From positions 1 through 8,980 of the forward strand of contig JACPVY010000493.1 in assembly GCA_016197345.1 (NCBI GenBank): a stretch of 8,980 nt of DNA, written 5' to 3'. The notes under the pieces were generated by a model that was given only the letters and a program-made list of their open reading frames with translations, had not been told where the DNA came from and made no database searches. The stretch is from Burkholderiales bacterium. Lineage in GTDB: Bacteria > Pseudomonadota > Gammaproteobacteria > Burkholderiales > Burkholderiaceae_D. Shown in pieces: positions 1 through 8,684 of this stretch; the first letter of the stretch is position 1; each line of letters starts with the position of its first letter. Both the position numbers and the translations under genes were made by a program.

Positions 1-1
1 A

Positions 2-877
2 GACGGCAGCAATGGCTTTGTGATTGGCGGCGCGAGTGTTGGCGATTTAAGCGGTATCGCCGTCAGCCGCGCTGGTGATGTGAATGGTGATGGTCTTGAT
101 GATTTGCTGATCGGCGCCCCCTATGCACAAAGCAAAGCAGGCTCGAGCTATATCGTGTACGGCAAAAAAACACCGTTTGACGCCACGCTCAGCCTCGCTA
201 GCTTAACGGGTAGCAATGGCTTTCGCCTTGATGGGGTAAATGTCGATCAGGCTGGCGCGTCGCTGGCTGGGGTCGGTGATGTCAATGGTGATGGTTATGA
301 CGACATCGTGATCGGCTCTCAATTTGCACAAACCAATGCGGGCAGTGCTTACCTCTTTTTTGGCGGCAATTTCACCCTCGCCACCACGCTCGCAGGCACG
401 AGTAAGGCCGAAACGCTAACTGGCACCAGCAATGCCGATGTGATTAGCGCTGGCGCTGGTGATGACACAGTATTAGCGGGCGGCGGCGCTGATGTGATCC
501 ATGCTGGCGCGGGTAACGATACGATTACCATCACCGATTTGAGTTTTCAATTAATCGATGGCGGCGGCGGTAACGACACCTTGAAATTGAGCGGCGCTGA
601 CCTTGCCCTCGATACGATCAATGGTCTGTCCCATTTACGTTCGATCGAAAATATTGACATCAATGGCAGCGGCAATAACAGCATCACACTGACGGCAAAC
701 GATGTCATGCATCTTTCCGAAATAGGCAACACGATTTATATCACTGGTAACGGTGGTGATGCAGTGCATCTATCCGGCGCTTGGGTTGGCGACCCACTTG
801 GTAGCAAGGGGGTGCCCTATCATCTAGGGCTAGCGATTGTGGTAGTCGGGCTGGGGGTCGCGGTGGATATCAGCTAG
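2..877 (+). CDS. FG-GAP / RTX-repeat secreted protein, C-terminal part (5'-truncated by window edge)
   Basis: The reading frame is open from the left edge, so this is the last 291 residues of a larger protein. Two FG-GAP (integrin alpha-like) repeats are visible. Each has a calcium-loop motif, DVNGDGLDD at local residues 26-34 and DVNGDGYDD at 93-101, followed by an IGAP/IGS-type strand. RTX-type glycine-aspartate nonapeptides follow at about 149-175, then a further GGGGNDTL turn. The last 100 or so residues (IENIDINGSG, LTANDVMHLSE, GNGGDAVHLSGAW) match the usual C-terminal region of large RTX adhesin-like proteins. Such proteins are normally exported in one step by a type I (ABC/MFP/TolC) secretion system using an uncleaved C-terminal signal, and they fold on binding extracellular calcium. 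Adhesion or biofilm function is an inference. The final stretch GVPYHLGLAIVVVGLGVAVDIS looks slightly shortened relative to the usual ending, but no frameshift is evident. The gene end overlaps the convergent pseudouridine synthase gene by 8 bp. Confidence 0.85.
   Translation, partial: DGSNGFVIGGASVGDLSGIAVSRAGDVNGDGLDDLLIGAPYAQSKAGSSYIVYGKKTPFDATLSLASLTGSNGFRLDGVNVDQAGASLAGVGDVNGDGYDDIVIGSQFAQTNAGSAYLFFGGNFTLATTLAGTSKAETLTGTSNADVISAGAGDDTVLAGGGADVIHAGAGNDTITITDLSFQLIDGGGGNDTLKLSGADLALDTINGLSHLRSIENIDINGSGNNSITLTANDVMHLSEIGNTIYITGNGGDAVHLSGAWVGDPLGSKGVPYHLGLAIVVVGLGVAVDIS
446..526 (+). repeat. RTX calcium-binding nonapeptide repeats (three units)
   Basis: Three tandem nine-residue units are encoded here: SAGAGDDTV, LAGGGADVI and HAGAGNDTI. 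They follow the GGxGxDxUx pattern of hemolysin-type calcium-binding repeats, although the first two positions vary. In this family, successive turns form a parallel beta-roll that binds calcium outside the cell. The block sits between the FG-GAP repeats and the C-terminal secretion region. Confidence 0.85.
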
Positions 878-1811
878 CGCTGGGGTTCGCCCACACCTGT
901 AATTGCCGTTGACTGCAAAAATGACGCGTTTCTCCCGTCAAGGGATCAGGAAAGGTGACACTTCTAGCCAGTAATTGCAAGGGCGTCGCAAAATCATCCC
1001 CTTTGCAGGGTAAGGCAATCGGATAAAATGCATCGTGCAAAATTGGGCAGCCAAGCGCATTCATGTGTACCCGCAATTGATGGGTGCGTCCCGTAATCGG
1101 ACGTAGTTGGTAGTGCCAGAATCGCTCCCGCCGTGCCAGCACATCTATCCAAGTCTGGGCATTCGCTTCGCCCGCCACTTCTTGCATCACAAAAAACGGT
1201 TCACCCTGCTCTATCCGGCTTGCATATAAAAAGGGGAAAGCCGCGTCGCGCGCGTGCAGCGGTGCCGCCACAGCTTCATAGGTCTTTTCAACCACCCGCT
1301 GTTGAAACAGATTTTGATACCGCCCACGGCTAGCTGGGTTATGCGAAAACAGCACCACACCGGCGGTTTCTCTATCCAAGCGATGCAGGGGCGCAAGGTG
1401 TGGCAAATCGTATTCCTTGCGTAAGCGCACCAGCAAGGTTTCTTGCAAAAAGCGGCCGCTAGGAATCACTGGCAAAAAATGCGGCTTATCCACTACCAAT
1501 AAGTGTTGATCAAGGTGTAATAGGCTTGCCTGAAAGGGGATGGGTGTTTCACGCTCCAATTCGCGGTAGTAAAACACTTGTAAGCCAGCGCGATAAGGCA
1601 TCTCTAGCGTCAAGTGCTGGCCACGCTGATCTTGCAACTCGCCCTTCGCCGCCCTTGCTTGCCAAATATCAAGTGCGACAAACGGAAAACGTTGCTGCAA
1701 AAAATCCTGAAGCGTCGCCCAATTGCCTACTGGCAGCCAGACATAACTCGCCTGTACACCTTCTTTGGCAGGCAAGGGGGAGACATTTTTTTGGGAAACG
1801 CGAATAGACAT
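870..1811 (-). CDS. RluA-family RNA pseudouridine synthase
   Basis: This 313-residue protein should isomerise specific uridines to pseudouridine in structured RNA (23S rRNA and/or tRNA). The catalytic motif HRLDRETAG lies at residues 143-151, with D146 as the expected nucleophilic Asp. The upstream DKPHFLPVIPSG (108-119) and the later GRTHQLRVH (241-249) are the other conserved RluA-family motifs. Residues about 30-85 (LQDFLQQRF...GELQDQRG...VFYYRE) resemble a degenerate S4-like RNA-binding segment, which makes the protein longer than E. coli RluA (about 219 residues). The exact target base cannot be assigned from sequence, so I give no symbol. The start is ATG; the leader has no strong Shine-Dalgarno, and a perfect hairpin lies 24 nt upstream. 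It follows the hybrid kinase gene by 71 bp on the same strand, but is probably functionally unrelated. Its stop codon overlaps the convergent secreted-protein gene. Confidence 0.92.
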   Translation of the reverse strand: MSIRVSQKNVSPLPAKEGVQASYVWLPVGNWATLQDFLQQRFPFVALDIWQARAAKGELQDQRGQHLTLEMPYRAGLQVFYYRELERETPIPFQASLLHLDQHLLVVDKPHFLPVIPSGRFLQETLLVRLRKEYDLPHLAPLHRLDRETAGVVLFSHNPASRGRYQNLFQQRVVEKTYEAVAAPLHARDAAFPFLYASRIEQGEPFFVMQEVAGEANAQTWIDVLARRERFWHYQLRPITGRTHQLRVHMNALGCPILHDAFYPIALPCKGDDFATPLQLLARSVTFPDPLTGETRHFCSQRQLQVWANPSAS

Positions 1812-1835
1812 GGCGACATCAAGGCAAACGGCAAA

Positions 1836-1855
1836 GCCTGCATGATAATGCAGGC
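1836..1855 (-). terminator. Perfect 8-bp hairpin downstream of the kinase gene, possible intrinsic terminator
   Basis: The arms gcctgcat (1836-1843) and atgcaggc (1848-1855) are perfectly complementary around a 4-nt loop. On the minus strand the hairpin starts 27 nt after the kinase stop codon and is followed directly by TTTGCCGTTTGCC, a discontinuous T-rich stretch rather than a clean U-run. This fits a weak intrinsic terminator closing the kinase operon. It also lies within the leader of the pseudouridine synthase gene, ending 24 nt before its ATG, so it could act there on expression or mRNA stability instead. The stem is directly visible; the function is inferred. Confidence 0.5.
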
Positions 1856-1882
1856 GCGATTCTTACTCGCTACTACGCTTGG

Positions 1883-4800
1883 CTAGCTGGGTGACAATTC
1901 AGGGTATTGCGCGACTTCCTCGTGTATCTGCGCCAATAATTGATGCATTTGCTGCGCTAAATCACGCACTATCGCCTCGTTGCTTTCATTACTTTCATTG
2001 CCAAGCGATTCTATTTGCTGGCATAAGCGAGAAAAACCTAACGCGCCCACGGTTTTTGCCGCTGATTTCATGCGATGAGCAATCGCCGCACAGCGTTCAA
2101 GATCTTGCGCTTGCAAGGCGCCATCAAACTCTTGCATACCATGCTCGCAGCTCCGTAAAAACTCATGCGTAAACTTGGCGATATTTTGCGTGCCGCCGCC
2201 AATGAGATTCGCCAATACCCGTAAATCGATGATATCCGCATTGGTTGGCAAGGAACCGCTCGCTTTCGGCACCACTTCTTCAATCACACACCGCCCCTTC
2301 AGCCAACCGAGCAGGGTTTCGTATAACAACATCGGTTGAATTGGCTTGGTGACAAACGCATTCATCCCGCAATCAAGACAAGCTTGACGGTCTTGTACTG
2401 TGGCATTGGCCGTCATCGCGATAATCAAGATCTGCTGAAAAGCGGGATCATTCCGCAACACGCGCGTCGCCTGCAAGCCATCCATTTGCGGCATTTGCAC
2501 ATCCATCAGCACGCAATCAAATTTCTGTTGCCGTAATTGCTCTAGCGCTTCGAGGCCGTTATTCACCACCACCACTTGCGCCCCTGCTTGCTGCAAAATT
2601 TCGCTGGCAATTTGTTGATTGAAAGGATTGTCTTCCGCTAACAAGATGGAATAGTCTTGCAAGCAATTGCGTAACGCCGCCACCGCATTTTCTTTTTTGT
2701 CGGCGCTGTCCGCGCTTAGCTGACCTAGCCCAAGACGTGCAGTAAACCAAAAACTACTGCCGACGCCTAAGGTGCTGTTGACACCAATTTCACCGCCCAT
2801 CAATTGCACCATTTCCTTGCAAATGACTAGCCCCAAGCCAGTGCCGCCATATTCACGCGTGGTGGAGGTATCGGCTTGCTGAAAGGATAGAAATAATTTT
2901 TTCAGGCTTTCTTCACTAATCCCTATCCCTTGATCTTCTACTTCGAAAAACAGCAAGCAGCTTTGTTCATCGCTTTCTTTGAGTGAAATACGCACTTGGA
3001 TTTCACCCTGATTACTAAACTTGACGGCGTTATTGACGAGATTGACCAAAATTTGCGACAAACGCAATTGATCGCCGATCAGGACAGGCGGCAGATTTTC
3101 TGCCATTGACATCTTCAGCGTTAAATCCTTGCTTTCGAGTCGCACCGCAACCACGTTTTCCAGCCCTTGCATTAAGCTTTCAATCGAAAATTCGCCTTCT
3201 TCCAATTCCATCTTACCGGCTTCGATTTTTGAAAAATCCAGAATGTCATCGATGATGCCCAGCAAATATTCGCCAGCGTATTGGATTTTTTGGATGTAAT
3301 CGCGTTGCTTAGGCGTCAACTCAGTCTGTAAAGCTAAATACGCCATCCCTATCACGCCATTCATCGGGGTACGAATTTCATGGCTCATATTGGCGAGGAA
3401 AATGCCTTTTGAATTACTCGCTTCTTCCGCTACTTTTTTCGCCTGTGCCAATTGCAGGGTGCGGTTAGCGACGCGCTCTTCTAAGCTTTCATTCAATTCG
3501 CGCAAGGCAATTTCCGCGCGACGATGCTCGGTCACGTCAACGCAGACATAGATCAAATACGCTGCATGTCCCAATTTATCGAACACTGGTTTGCGATAGG
3601 TGCGGATATGCCGTTTTTCCCCTTTACCGACATGCCATAATTGCTCTTCGCACTCTAACAAAGCGCGGCTATTCCAAGCGCGCTGATCAAGCTCGACGTG
3701 CATTTCCACTTCTTCTGGCTGCAAAAATTGGGTCGCGCTAATCTCATTCAAGTTAGCCGCCGTCAAACCAAATTGAATTTCGCTCGCATGGTTGATCATC
3801 AAAAAGCGTTCTTGCGCGTCTTTGATAAACAGCGCTACCGGTAGTGCTTCGATGATTTCTTGCAACCGTTCTTCGCTTTCGCGCAATAAATCGGCGGCTT
3901 GTTTGCGCTCAGTAATATCGGTAAAACTACTGACCATCTGGATAATTTTTCCGTCGATATCGCGTATCGGTTCGACATTCACCGACAACCAGCGAATACC
4001 ACCGCCCTCTCGCCGTACGCCAACCACCACATCACGCACTGCCGCGCCCGATTGCCATGCCATCGTCAGAGGGAAATTTTCTTTGCGTAGTCGGCGGCCA
4101 TTTTCGCCGATGAGCGCCCAATTCTGTGGCAAGCCATCTTCTTCATCCAGATTGAGCATGGCAATCGCCGCCGTATTGCGTTCCAGAATTTTGCCTTGTT
4201 CATTTTGCAAAATGACGCCATTGGTGACCGCATTGAAAATCGACGCTAGACGTTGATTATTGGCAGTCAAGGCATCAACTGCATTGCGGCGCTCAGAGAC
4301 GTCGGTAATCATTGCCATCGCGCCAGACATCTTGCCTTCGCTATCGCGCACAGGAGTAGCGGCCATCGCCGCCCATAAACTCGATTGATCTGCGCGGCAA
4401 AATTTCAAATCACAACGTTTAGTACTTCCCTCTTCGACCTGCTGCAAAAACACGCGCGCCAACTCTAAACCTTCATCATCCATGAAGTCAGTCAGCGGAC
4501 GCCCGATGATCTGCTCTTCGCTATACCCCAGCATTTGTGTCAGGCGCGGATTGACGAAGATGGTTTTGCCTTGCAAATCAATGATCCACACCCCTTCCAC
4601 CGCAGTTTCGACAATTTGCCGATACCGCTCTTCACTGCTGCGCAAATTCTCTTCGAAAATTTTTCGTTCCGACAAATCGGACACCGTCGCCACCACCATC
4701 ATTTGCGCATTTAATTCAGCCGAACAAAGGCTCACTTCGACCGGAATCTCGATTCCATCATGCCGCAAGGCCATCACGGGTAAGCGCCGCTGTAACATTT

Positions 4801-6592
4801 GCCGCAATTCTATCGTCTGGCTAGTGAGTGTCTTCCGTAAGTTTTGATGGGTATCGCGCAGCGTGAGCGGCACCAACATCTCTACGGATTGGCCAACCAA
4901 TTGCTCGCGTGGATAACCAAATAAAACAATCGCAGATTGATTGATATAGCGAATCAGCCCTTGCTGGTTGATGATGATGATCGCGTCCGGGGTCGCATCG
5001 ATCAGTTGCTGCAATTGTTGCCGCTCGGCTTCTTTGCGTTGGGTGATATCGGACAAGGTCCCTATCATGCGCAGCGGCTTTCCTTCACCGTCACGCTCGA
5101 CCACATTGCCGCGCGACAGCATCCATTTCCAACTACCATCTTTGCAGCGCATACGGTATTCGCTAGAAAAGCTCGGTTCGCGGCCTTCCGGCTCTGCTTT
5201 GGCGGAAAAATAGCGTCGGACACCCGCCGCCATTTCGGCCCTATCATCGGGATGGACGCGCTCCATCCATTCTTTGGGGCGGTCGGCAAATTCACTTTCA
5301 CGAAAGCCCAGCATCGCCTTGTATGATTTGGAATAGCGCACATTTCCCGTCACATTATCCCAATCCCAAACGCCATCGCCCGCGCCTTTCAAGGCTAGCG
5401 AGAGGCGCTCTTTTCCAAGTCGTAATTCTTCAAACTTGGCTAACTGGGCTTGAAATTCTTGCTGCAAATGGCGGTTACTGCGCAAATACCGTAGGGTCAA
5501 GATCACACTGGCTAACAACAGCGCAACCAAGGCCACCGCCGCGCCATACACCCAGTTGGGTAGCGTTGGTTTGCTGTCATCATAGAGAAATCCCGTAATC
5601 GGGAAGTCATTCGGTAACATGCCTAGATCGGCATAGGTCGCGGCGATGTGTTTCCAGCGTTTAGGGTTGGTATAGCCGATTTCGACGACATTATTGAACA
5701 GCAACGGTATGCTTTGATTGGCTTCATAGGTGAGATTTTCGCGGCTAAACCGTTGTGAATATTTTTTGTAAATCAGGTCGACCAATTCTGCCTGATGCGA
5801 CATCGCATATTCCCACCCCTTCATGCTAGCGGCGCGAAATTTTCTGACCATTTGCGGGTCTTGCGCGATGACTTGTTCTGTGGTGTAGAGCACATCGCCA
5901 TAAAAATCAATGCCAACTGCACGCGGCGAAAAAGCGATGTAGGTCGAACCGAGTGTTTCTGTGCTATACAGCGGATCGGTGACATACACCGACATAGCAT
6001 CGACCCGCCCTTGGATTAAATCTTGCGACTTAAAACTATGCTCGACCTGTTCAATACTATCGAGGGGAATATTCAGCTTTCTGAAAAAAGCCAATAATTC
6101 CTCATTATGTTTGCCCAACATCACGCGCTTACCAACCAATTGCTCGGCGCGTGTAATGCCAGTATCTTTGCGTACCAACAACACTTCCGGCGAATGCTGA
6201 TACACCGAGGCGAGCACAACCACCGGCTTACCTCGGCCACGTTGCAAGATCAAACTACTATTTGAAATACCAAACTGCGCCCGCCCCTGCAACACTTCTT
6301 CTTGTGAATCTTGCCCCGGCACCGCCGGCACTAACTCAACATCCAAACCCACATCACGATAATAGCCTTGCTCTAAGGCTGCGTAATAGCCGGCAAATTG
6401 AAATTGATGTAGCCATTTCAATTGCAGCCGCACTTTTTGCGCCGCCAAGCTTGGTGTAGCAAAACTTAAGCAACATCCAACAAACAAACAGCAACTGATA
6501 ACACGAACAGAAAACAAGGCGCGGCAGATGACGATAAGCCATGCGCTCGCTTGATATCTCGCGTGGGCTTGTCGAACATGCAGTTTAATCAC
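1883..6592 (-). CDS. Hybrid sensor histidine kinase: NMT1/THI5-like sensor, TM, five PAS, HisKA, HATPase, receiver, HPt
   Basis: This 1569-residue membrane kinase is likely to run an internal His-Asp-His relay. A signal peptide ends near ATPSLAA (cleavage about 51/52). Residues 52-340 form a periplasmic NMT1/THI5-like (SsuA/ThiY-type) ligand-binding domain with the hallmark [15 protein letters not shown], so a small imported-type solute is the probable signal; the ligand is unknown. One membrane helix spans about 348-367. Five PAS domains follow (about 397-517, 523-641, 650-766, 775-894, 905-1021), each closed by a D[IVL][TS]xxR/H connector, then a coiled coil (1025-1063). The HisKA motif [11 protein letters not shown] gives H1071. 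HATPase boxes are N1187/N1188, DQGIGI (1220-1225) and GTGLGL (1250-1255). The receiver has E1320/D1321, D1364 and K1416. The C-terminal HPt has AHRMKSAAK with H1506. All core residues are intact. The GTG start is preceded at once by an in-frame TAA and by AAAGGA at good spacing. No dedicated output regulator is in the window. Confidence 0.93.
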   Translation of the reverse strand: MIKLHVRQAHARYQASAWLIVICRALFSVRVISCCLFVGCCLSFATPSLAAQKVRLQLKWLHQFQFAGYYAALEQGYYRDVGLDVELVPAVPGQDSQEEVLQGRAQFGISNSSLILQRGRGKPVVVLASVYQHSPEVLLVRKDTGITRAEQLVGKRVMLGKHNEELLAFFRKLNIPLDSIEQVEHSFKSQDLIQGRVDAMSVYVTDPLYSTETLGSTYIAFSPRAVGIDFYGDVLYTTEQVIAQDPQMVRKFRAASMKGWEYAMSHQAELVDLIYKKYSQRFSRENLTYEANQSIPLLFNNVVEIGYTNPKRWKHIAATYADLGMLPNDFPITGFLYDDSKPTLPNWVYGAAVALVALLLASVILTLRYLRSNRHLQQEFQAQLAKFEELRLGKERLSLALKGAGDGVWDWDNVTGNVRYSKSYKAMLGFRESEFADRPKEWMERVHPDDRAEMAAGVRRYFSAKAEPEGREPSFSSEYRMRCKDGSWKWMLSRGNVVERDGEGKPLRMIGTLSDITQRKEAERQQLQQLIDATPDAIIIINQQGLIRYINQSAIVLFGYPREQLVGQSVEMLVPLTLRDTHQNLRKTLTSQTIELRQMLQRRLPVMALRHDGIEIPVEVSLCSAELNAQMMVVATVSDLSERKIFEENLRSSEERYRQIVETAVEGVWIIDLQGKTIFVNPRLTQMLGYSEEQIIGRPLTDFMDDEGLELARVFLQQVEEGSTKRCDLKFCRADQSSLWAAMAATPVRDSEGKMSGAMAMITDVSERRNAVDALTANNQRLASIFNAVTNGVILQNEQGKILERNTAAIAMLNLDEEDGLPQNWALIGENGRRLRKENFPLTMAWQSGAAVRDVVVGVRREGGGIRWLSVNVEPIRDIDGKIIQMVSSFTDITERKQAADLLRESEERLQEIIEALPVALFIKDAQERFLMINHASEIQFGLTAANLNEISATQFLQPEEVEMHVELDQRAWNSRALLECEEQLWHVGKGEKRHIRTYRKPVFDKLGHAAYLIYVCVDVTEHRRAEIALRELNESLEERVANRTLQLAQAKKVAEEASNSKGIFLANMSHEIRTPMNGVIGMAYLALQTELTPKQRDYIQKIQYAGEYLLGIIDDILDFSKIEAGKMELEEGEFSIESLMQGLENVVAVRLESKDLTLKMSMAENLPPVLIGDQLRLSQILVNLVNNAVKFSNQGEIQVRISLKESDEQSCLLFFEVEDQGIGISEESLKKLFLSFQQADTSTTREYGGTGLGLVICKEMVQLMGGEIGVNSTLGVGSSFWFTARLGLGQLSADSADKKENAVAALRNCLQDYSILLAEDNPFNQQIASEILQQAGAQVVVVNNGLEALEQLRQQKFDCVLMDVQMPQMDGLQATRVLRNDPAFQQILIIAMTANATVQDRQACLDCGMNAFVTKPIQPMLLYETLLGWLKGRCVIEEVVPKASGSLPTNADIIDLRVLANLIGGGTQNIAKFTHEFLRSCEHGMQEFDGALQAQDLERCAAIAHRMKSAAKTVGALGFSRLCQQIESLGNESNESNEAIVRDLAQQMHQLLAQIHEEVAQYPELSPS

Positions 6593-6598
6593 TTACGA

Positions 6599-6604
6599 TC
6601 CTTT
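6599..6604 (-). promoter_or_regulatory. Ribosome binding site deciding the GTG start of the hybrid kinase
   Basis: On the minus strand AAAGGA is followed by a 6-nt spacer (TCGTAA) and then GTG. The last three bases of that spacer form an in-frame TAA stop, so no start further upstream is possible. The next plausible starts would cut into the signal peptide. Together these fix GTG at 6592-6590 as the best start. Confidence 0.75.
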
Positions 6605-6649
6605 CGGTACGCGTCAAATCAAGTCGAGCTGCGATGGGCTGGGCAGCGC

Positions 6650-7414
6650 TCAGGTATCAAAATCATGCACTAGCGTTTTGAGCAAGGCATGCAAACGCGT
6701 GCTCAATTGATCATTTTTATTCAAGGTAAAATCAGCTCCATAATCCGCCAATGGTGGCATGGGATTGGCTGTCAATAAGATCGTTTTGCGCGGTGCATAG
6801 CCAATTTGCGCCAATTTCACTGCGGCGATCACCGCAGTGCCATTCAAATGCTTCACCTCTTGTGCCGTAATCAACAAGTCAAATCGCTCAGCCAACATCC
6901 GCCCCAAAGCTTGATAGCCGTCATCTTGTACCGACACCCGAAATTGGTATTGATGCAAAATCCGACTGATTAGTTTGATCACGGTGGAAGAATTTTCCAC
7001 CAGCAATGCATGAAACTTTGGTTCGAAACTGCGTTGACGCAGACCTGAAAGCAATCGTTCGACATCAAATTCGGTATCAAACTTCTTCCCCAGACGCTCA
7101 GCGACGTCGCGCAAAATATCCAGATATGACAAGGCAATATTGGCAAAGCCTATCGCATGCATATCGACTTTTTCATCAAGGGAGCTGAGGAAATCCTCAA
7201 ACGGATGGCAAATGCTGGTAATCACATGCAAGCCATAGGTGCCGCCACTGCCCTTTAAACTATGTACTTGCCGATAAAGCTCATGGAATCGCTCTTGCGA
7301 AAAACCATCACGCTCCAACTCCAGCACCAAATACTCGAGCTTGTCGAGTCGGTCAGGCATTTCATCAATATAGTTTTGTTTGAGCTGTTGTAACAGCGCC
7401 TGCACCTGATCCAT
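6650..7414 (-). CDS. HPt (CheA-P1-like) protein with a C-terminal degenerate receiver domain
   Basis: This 254-residue soluble protein has two parts. Residues about 1-110 form a helical histidine phosphotransfer domain with the motif QVHSLKGSGGTYGL, giving H51 as the phosphorylatable His; the later CHPFEDFL (69-76) is typical of CheA-P1-type HPt domains. Residues about 132-248 follow the receiver fold pattern (FHALLVENSS, FDLLITAQEV, ILLTANP, ADFTLNKND). The usual acidic pair is reduced to E140-N141, and the phospho-accepting Asp position is A184. T215 and K233 remain at the expected Thr and Lys positions. It is therefore probably a pseudo-receiver that cannot be phosphorylated in the normal way. 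The gene begins 14 bp after cheB and ends 57 bp before the kinase, which suggests co-transcription and a shared pathway. A role as phosphate shuttle or sink between the kinase and chemotaxis-type partners is an inference. Confidence 0.87.
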   Translation of the reverse strand: MDQVQALLQQLKQNYIDEMPDRLDKLEYLVLELERDGFSQERFHELYRQVHSLKGSGGTYGLHVITSICHPFEDFLSSLDEKVDMHAIGFANIALSYLDILRDVAERLGKKFDTEFDVERLLSGLRQRSFEPKFHALLVENSSTVIKLISRILHQYQFRVSVQDDGYQALGRMLAERFDLLITAQEVKHLNGTAVIAAVKLAQIGYAPRKTILLTANPMPPLADYGADFTLNKNDQLSTRLHALLKTLVHDFDT

Positions 7415-7420
7415 AAAAGG

Positions 7421-7424
7421 CCTT
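7421..7424 (-). promoter_or_regulatory. Shine-Dalgarno of the HPt/pseudo-receiver gene
   Basis: AAGG on the minus strand sits in the 14-bp gap after the cheB stop codon, with a 6-nt spacer (CCTTTT) before the ATG. It supports the ATG at 7414 and tight translational linkage to cheB. Confidence 0.6.
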
Positions 7425-7428
7425 GGTG

Positions 7429-8604
7429 TTATTTGTGAAACCGGACAATCTCCGCTGCGATTTGATCCAGAGGTAACTCGAGATCCACCGCGCCTAGCTT
7501 GATTGCCTCTTTAGGCATACCAAATACCACGCAACTGGCTTCATCTTCGGCAATCGTTTTTGCTCCTGCATCGTGCATTTCGCGCAAACCACGCGCGCCA
7601 TCATCCCCCATTCCCGTCATGATGATGCCCAATGCATTTTTGCCAGCCACTTGCGCCACGGATTTAAATAGCATATCAACCGAGGGTTTATGCCGATTCA
7701 TTGGCGGGCCATCGACGATATCTACTTGGTAGTATGCGCCATTTCTGACCAGACGCATATGTAATCCTCCGGGTGCGATCAGGGCACGACCAGCAATAAC
7801 ATGATCACCATGGCGCGCTTCTTTGACTTCAATCTGACAAATGGTATTGAGGCGATTGGCAAACATCGCCGTAAATTTTTCTGGCATATGCTGGACAATC
7901 ACAATCCCAGGGCAGACCCTTGGTAGCGCCGATAAGACCACTTCTAGCGCTTGCGTGCCACCCGTCGAGGTGCCAATCGCTACCACGCGGTCAGTGGTCT
8001 TACTCAAGCCCATGCTAATGCCATGTTCGTGCGCCGACACCGTATGGCCGCTGTCGTGCAAAGGCGCAGCGCCATGCCCATGTGCATGCAAGCCCAAGGC
8101 GGGCAAGGTATGGGCGTTGTGTGCGGAATGGGGGGGGTGGGCATTCGCATGGTGCGAAGCTGGAATGACGCGTGGCCGCGCATTGGCAGCCATTTTGACG
8201 TTTTTGATCAGTTCGGCCGCAGAATCAGAGATGAAATCTTTCAGCCCCAGCTTTGGTTTAGTGACGTAGGCAACCGCGCCAGCGGCAAGCGCCTGCATCG
8301 TCGTTTCCGCCCCCTTTTCAGTCAAGGTTGAGCAAATCACGACGGGAACCGGACGCTGCGACATCAATTGTCGCAAAAAAGTAATGCCATCCATGCGCGG
8401 CATCTCGACGTCGAGCACGATCACATCCGGCCAGTCCAATTCCATTTTTTCGCGAGCGACGATGGGATCCGATGCAACTCCGATGACCTGAATATGCGGA
8501 TCTTTAGCCAATACTTGGCTCATCACTTGGCGCACCACAGCAGAATCATCCACGATCAAGACTTTGATCATTTTTGTGCCGTCGTGGTCTTTTGTTTGCA
8601 TCAT
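7429..8604 (-). CDS. cheB: Chemotaxis-type response regulator protein-glutamate methylesterase/glutamine deamidase CheB
   Basis: This 391-residue cytoplasmic enzyme removes methyl groups from receptor glutamates and deamidates glutamines, opposing CheR, and is activated by phosphorylation of its receiver domain. The receiver (about 12-135) has D19/D20, phospho-acceptor D65 in [11 protein letters not shown], and K116 in TKP. The methylesterase domain (about 204-388) has S213 in GTSTGGT, H239 in VQHMP and D335 in GMGDDGA, matching the Ser-His-Asp triad of the family. Between them, residues about 150-195 form a long linker with 13 histidines, unusually His-rich for this family and encoded across a run of eight C. 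A start at M12 ([11 protein letters not shown]) would match shorter homologues, but M1 has GAAAGAG about 7 nt upstream. The gene lies 80 bp after cheR and 14 bp before the HPt gene. The substrate receptor is not in the window. Confidence 0.95.
   Translation of the reverse strand: MMQTKDHDGTKMIKVLIVDDSAVVRQVMSQVLAKDPHIQVIGVASDPIVAREKMELDWPDVIVLDVEMPRMDGITFLRQLMSQRPVPVVICSTLTEKGAETTMQALAAGAVAYVTKPKLGLKDFISDSAAELIKNVKMAANARPRVIPASHHANAHPPHSAHNAHTLPALGLHAHGHGAAPLHDSGHTVSAHEHGISMGLSKTTDRVVAIGTSTGGTQALEVVLSALPRVCPGIVIVQHMPEKFTAMFANRLNTICQIEVKEARHGDHVIAGRALIAPGGLHMRLVRNGAYYQVDIVDGPPMNRHKPSVDMLFKSVAQVAGKNALGIIMTGMGDDGARGLREMHDAGAKTIAEDEASCVVFGMPKEAIKLGAVDLELPLDQIAAEIVRFHK
8030..8155 (-). other. Histidine-rich interdomain linker of CheB
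   Basis: This segment encodes about residues 150-192, between the receiver and methylesterase domains. Histidines occur at 151, 152, 156, 159, 162, 165, 173, 175, 177, 183, 187, 192 and 194, many as HxH or HxxH spacings mixed with Ala, Pro and Gly. Such a composition suggests a flexible linker that could bind transition metals, but this is inference; it may be only a low-complexity spacer. It contains the 8-C homopolymer of the coding strand. Confidence 0.7.
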
Positions 8605-8684
8605 ATGCGCGCTCTTTCAGTCTCTGTTGTGCAATCAGCGGCGAAGGCTACTTAGGTTGCGCCCCTAGGCGCTAGCTATGTCCT

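Noticed and set aside
780..877. Frameshift near the end of the secreted repeat protein, suspected from the short final strand
   Set aside because: The other frames do not restore a better ending, and the existing terminus (AIVVVGLGVAVDIS) still looks like a plausible beta-strand end.
1326..1890. Repeated ggctagctggg strings near 1327 and 1881
   Set aside because: Only two short copies inside unrelated coding sequence, with no flanking repeats or mobile-element genes.
3792..4256. Open frame of 154 codons on the plus strand opposite the hybrid kinase
   Set aside because: It lies wholly antisense to a clearly real coding region, has a composition expected from reading PAS codons backwards, and shows no recognisable domain.
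6593..6649. Possible TPP riboswitch before the kinase, considered because of the NMT1/THI5 domain
   Set aside because: The 57-nt spacer is too short for a thi-box aptamer, and its conserved core is not seen.
6626..6651. Imperfect stem (GAG + CTGC with a 2-nt bulge) at the HPt stop and start of the HPt-kinase gap
   Set aside because: Short, bulged, 10-nt loop and no following T-run, so not a credible terminator.
7841..8331. Plus-strand open frames (142 and 126 codons) opposite cheB
   Set aside because: They are antisense shadows of an intact cheB with all catalytic residues; the Cys/Ala- or Met/Arg-rich translations match no family I recognise.
8659..8672. 5-bp hairpin gcgcc/ggcgc between cheR and cheB
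   Set aside because: Too short and without a T-run; a stem like this is expected by chance in GC-rich spacer.
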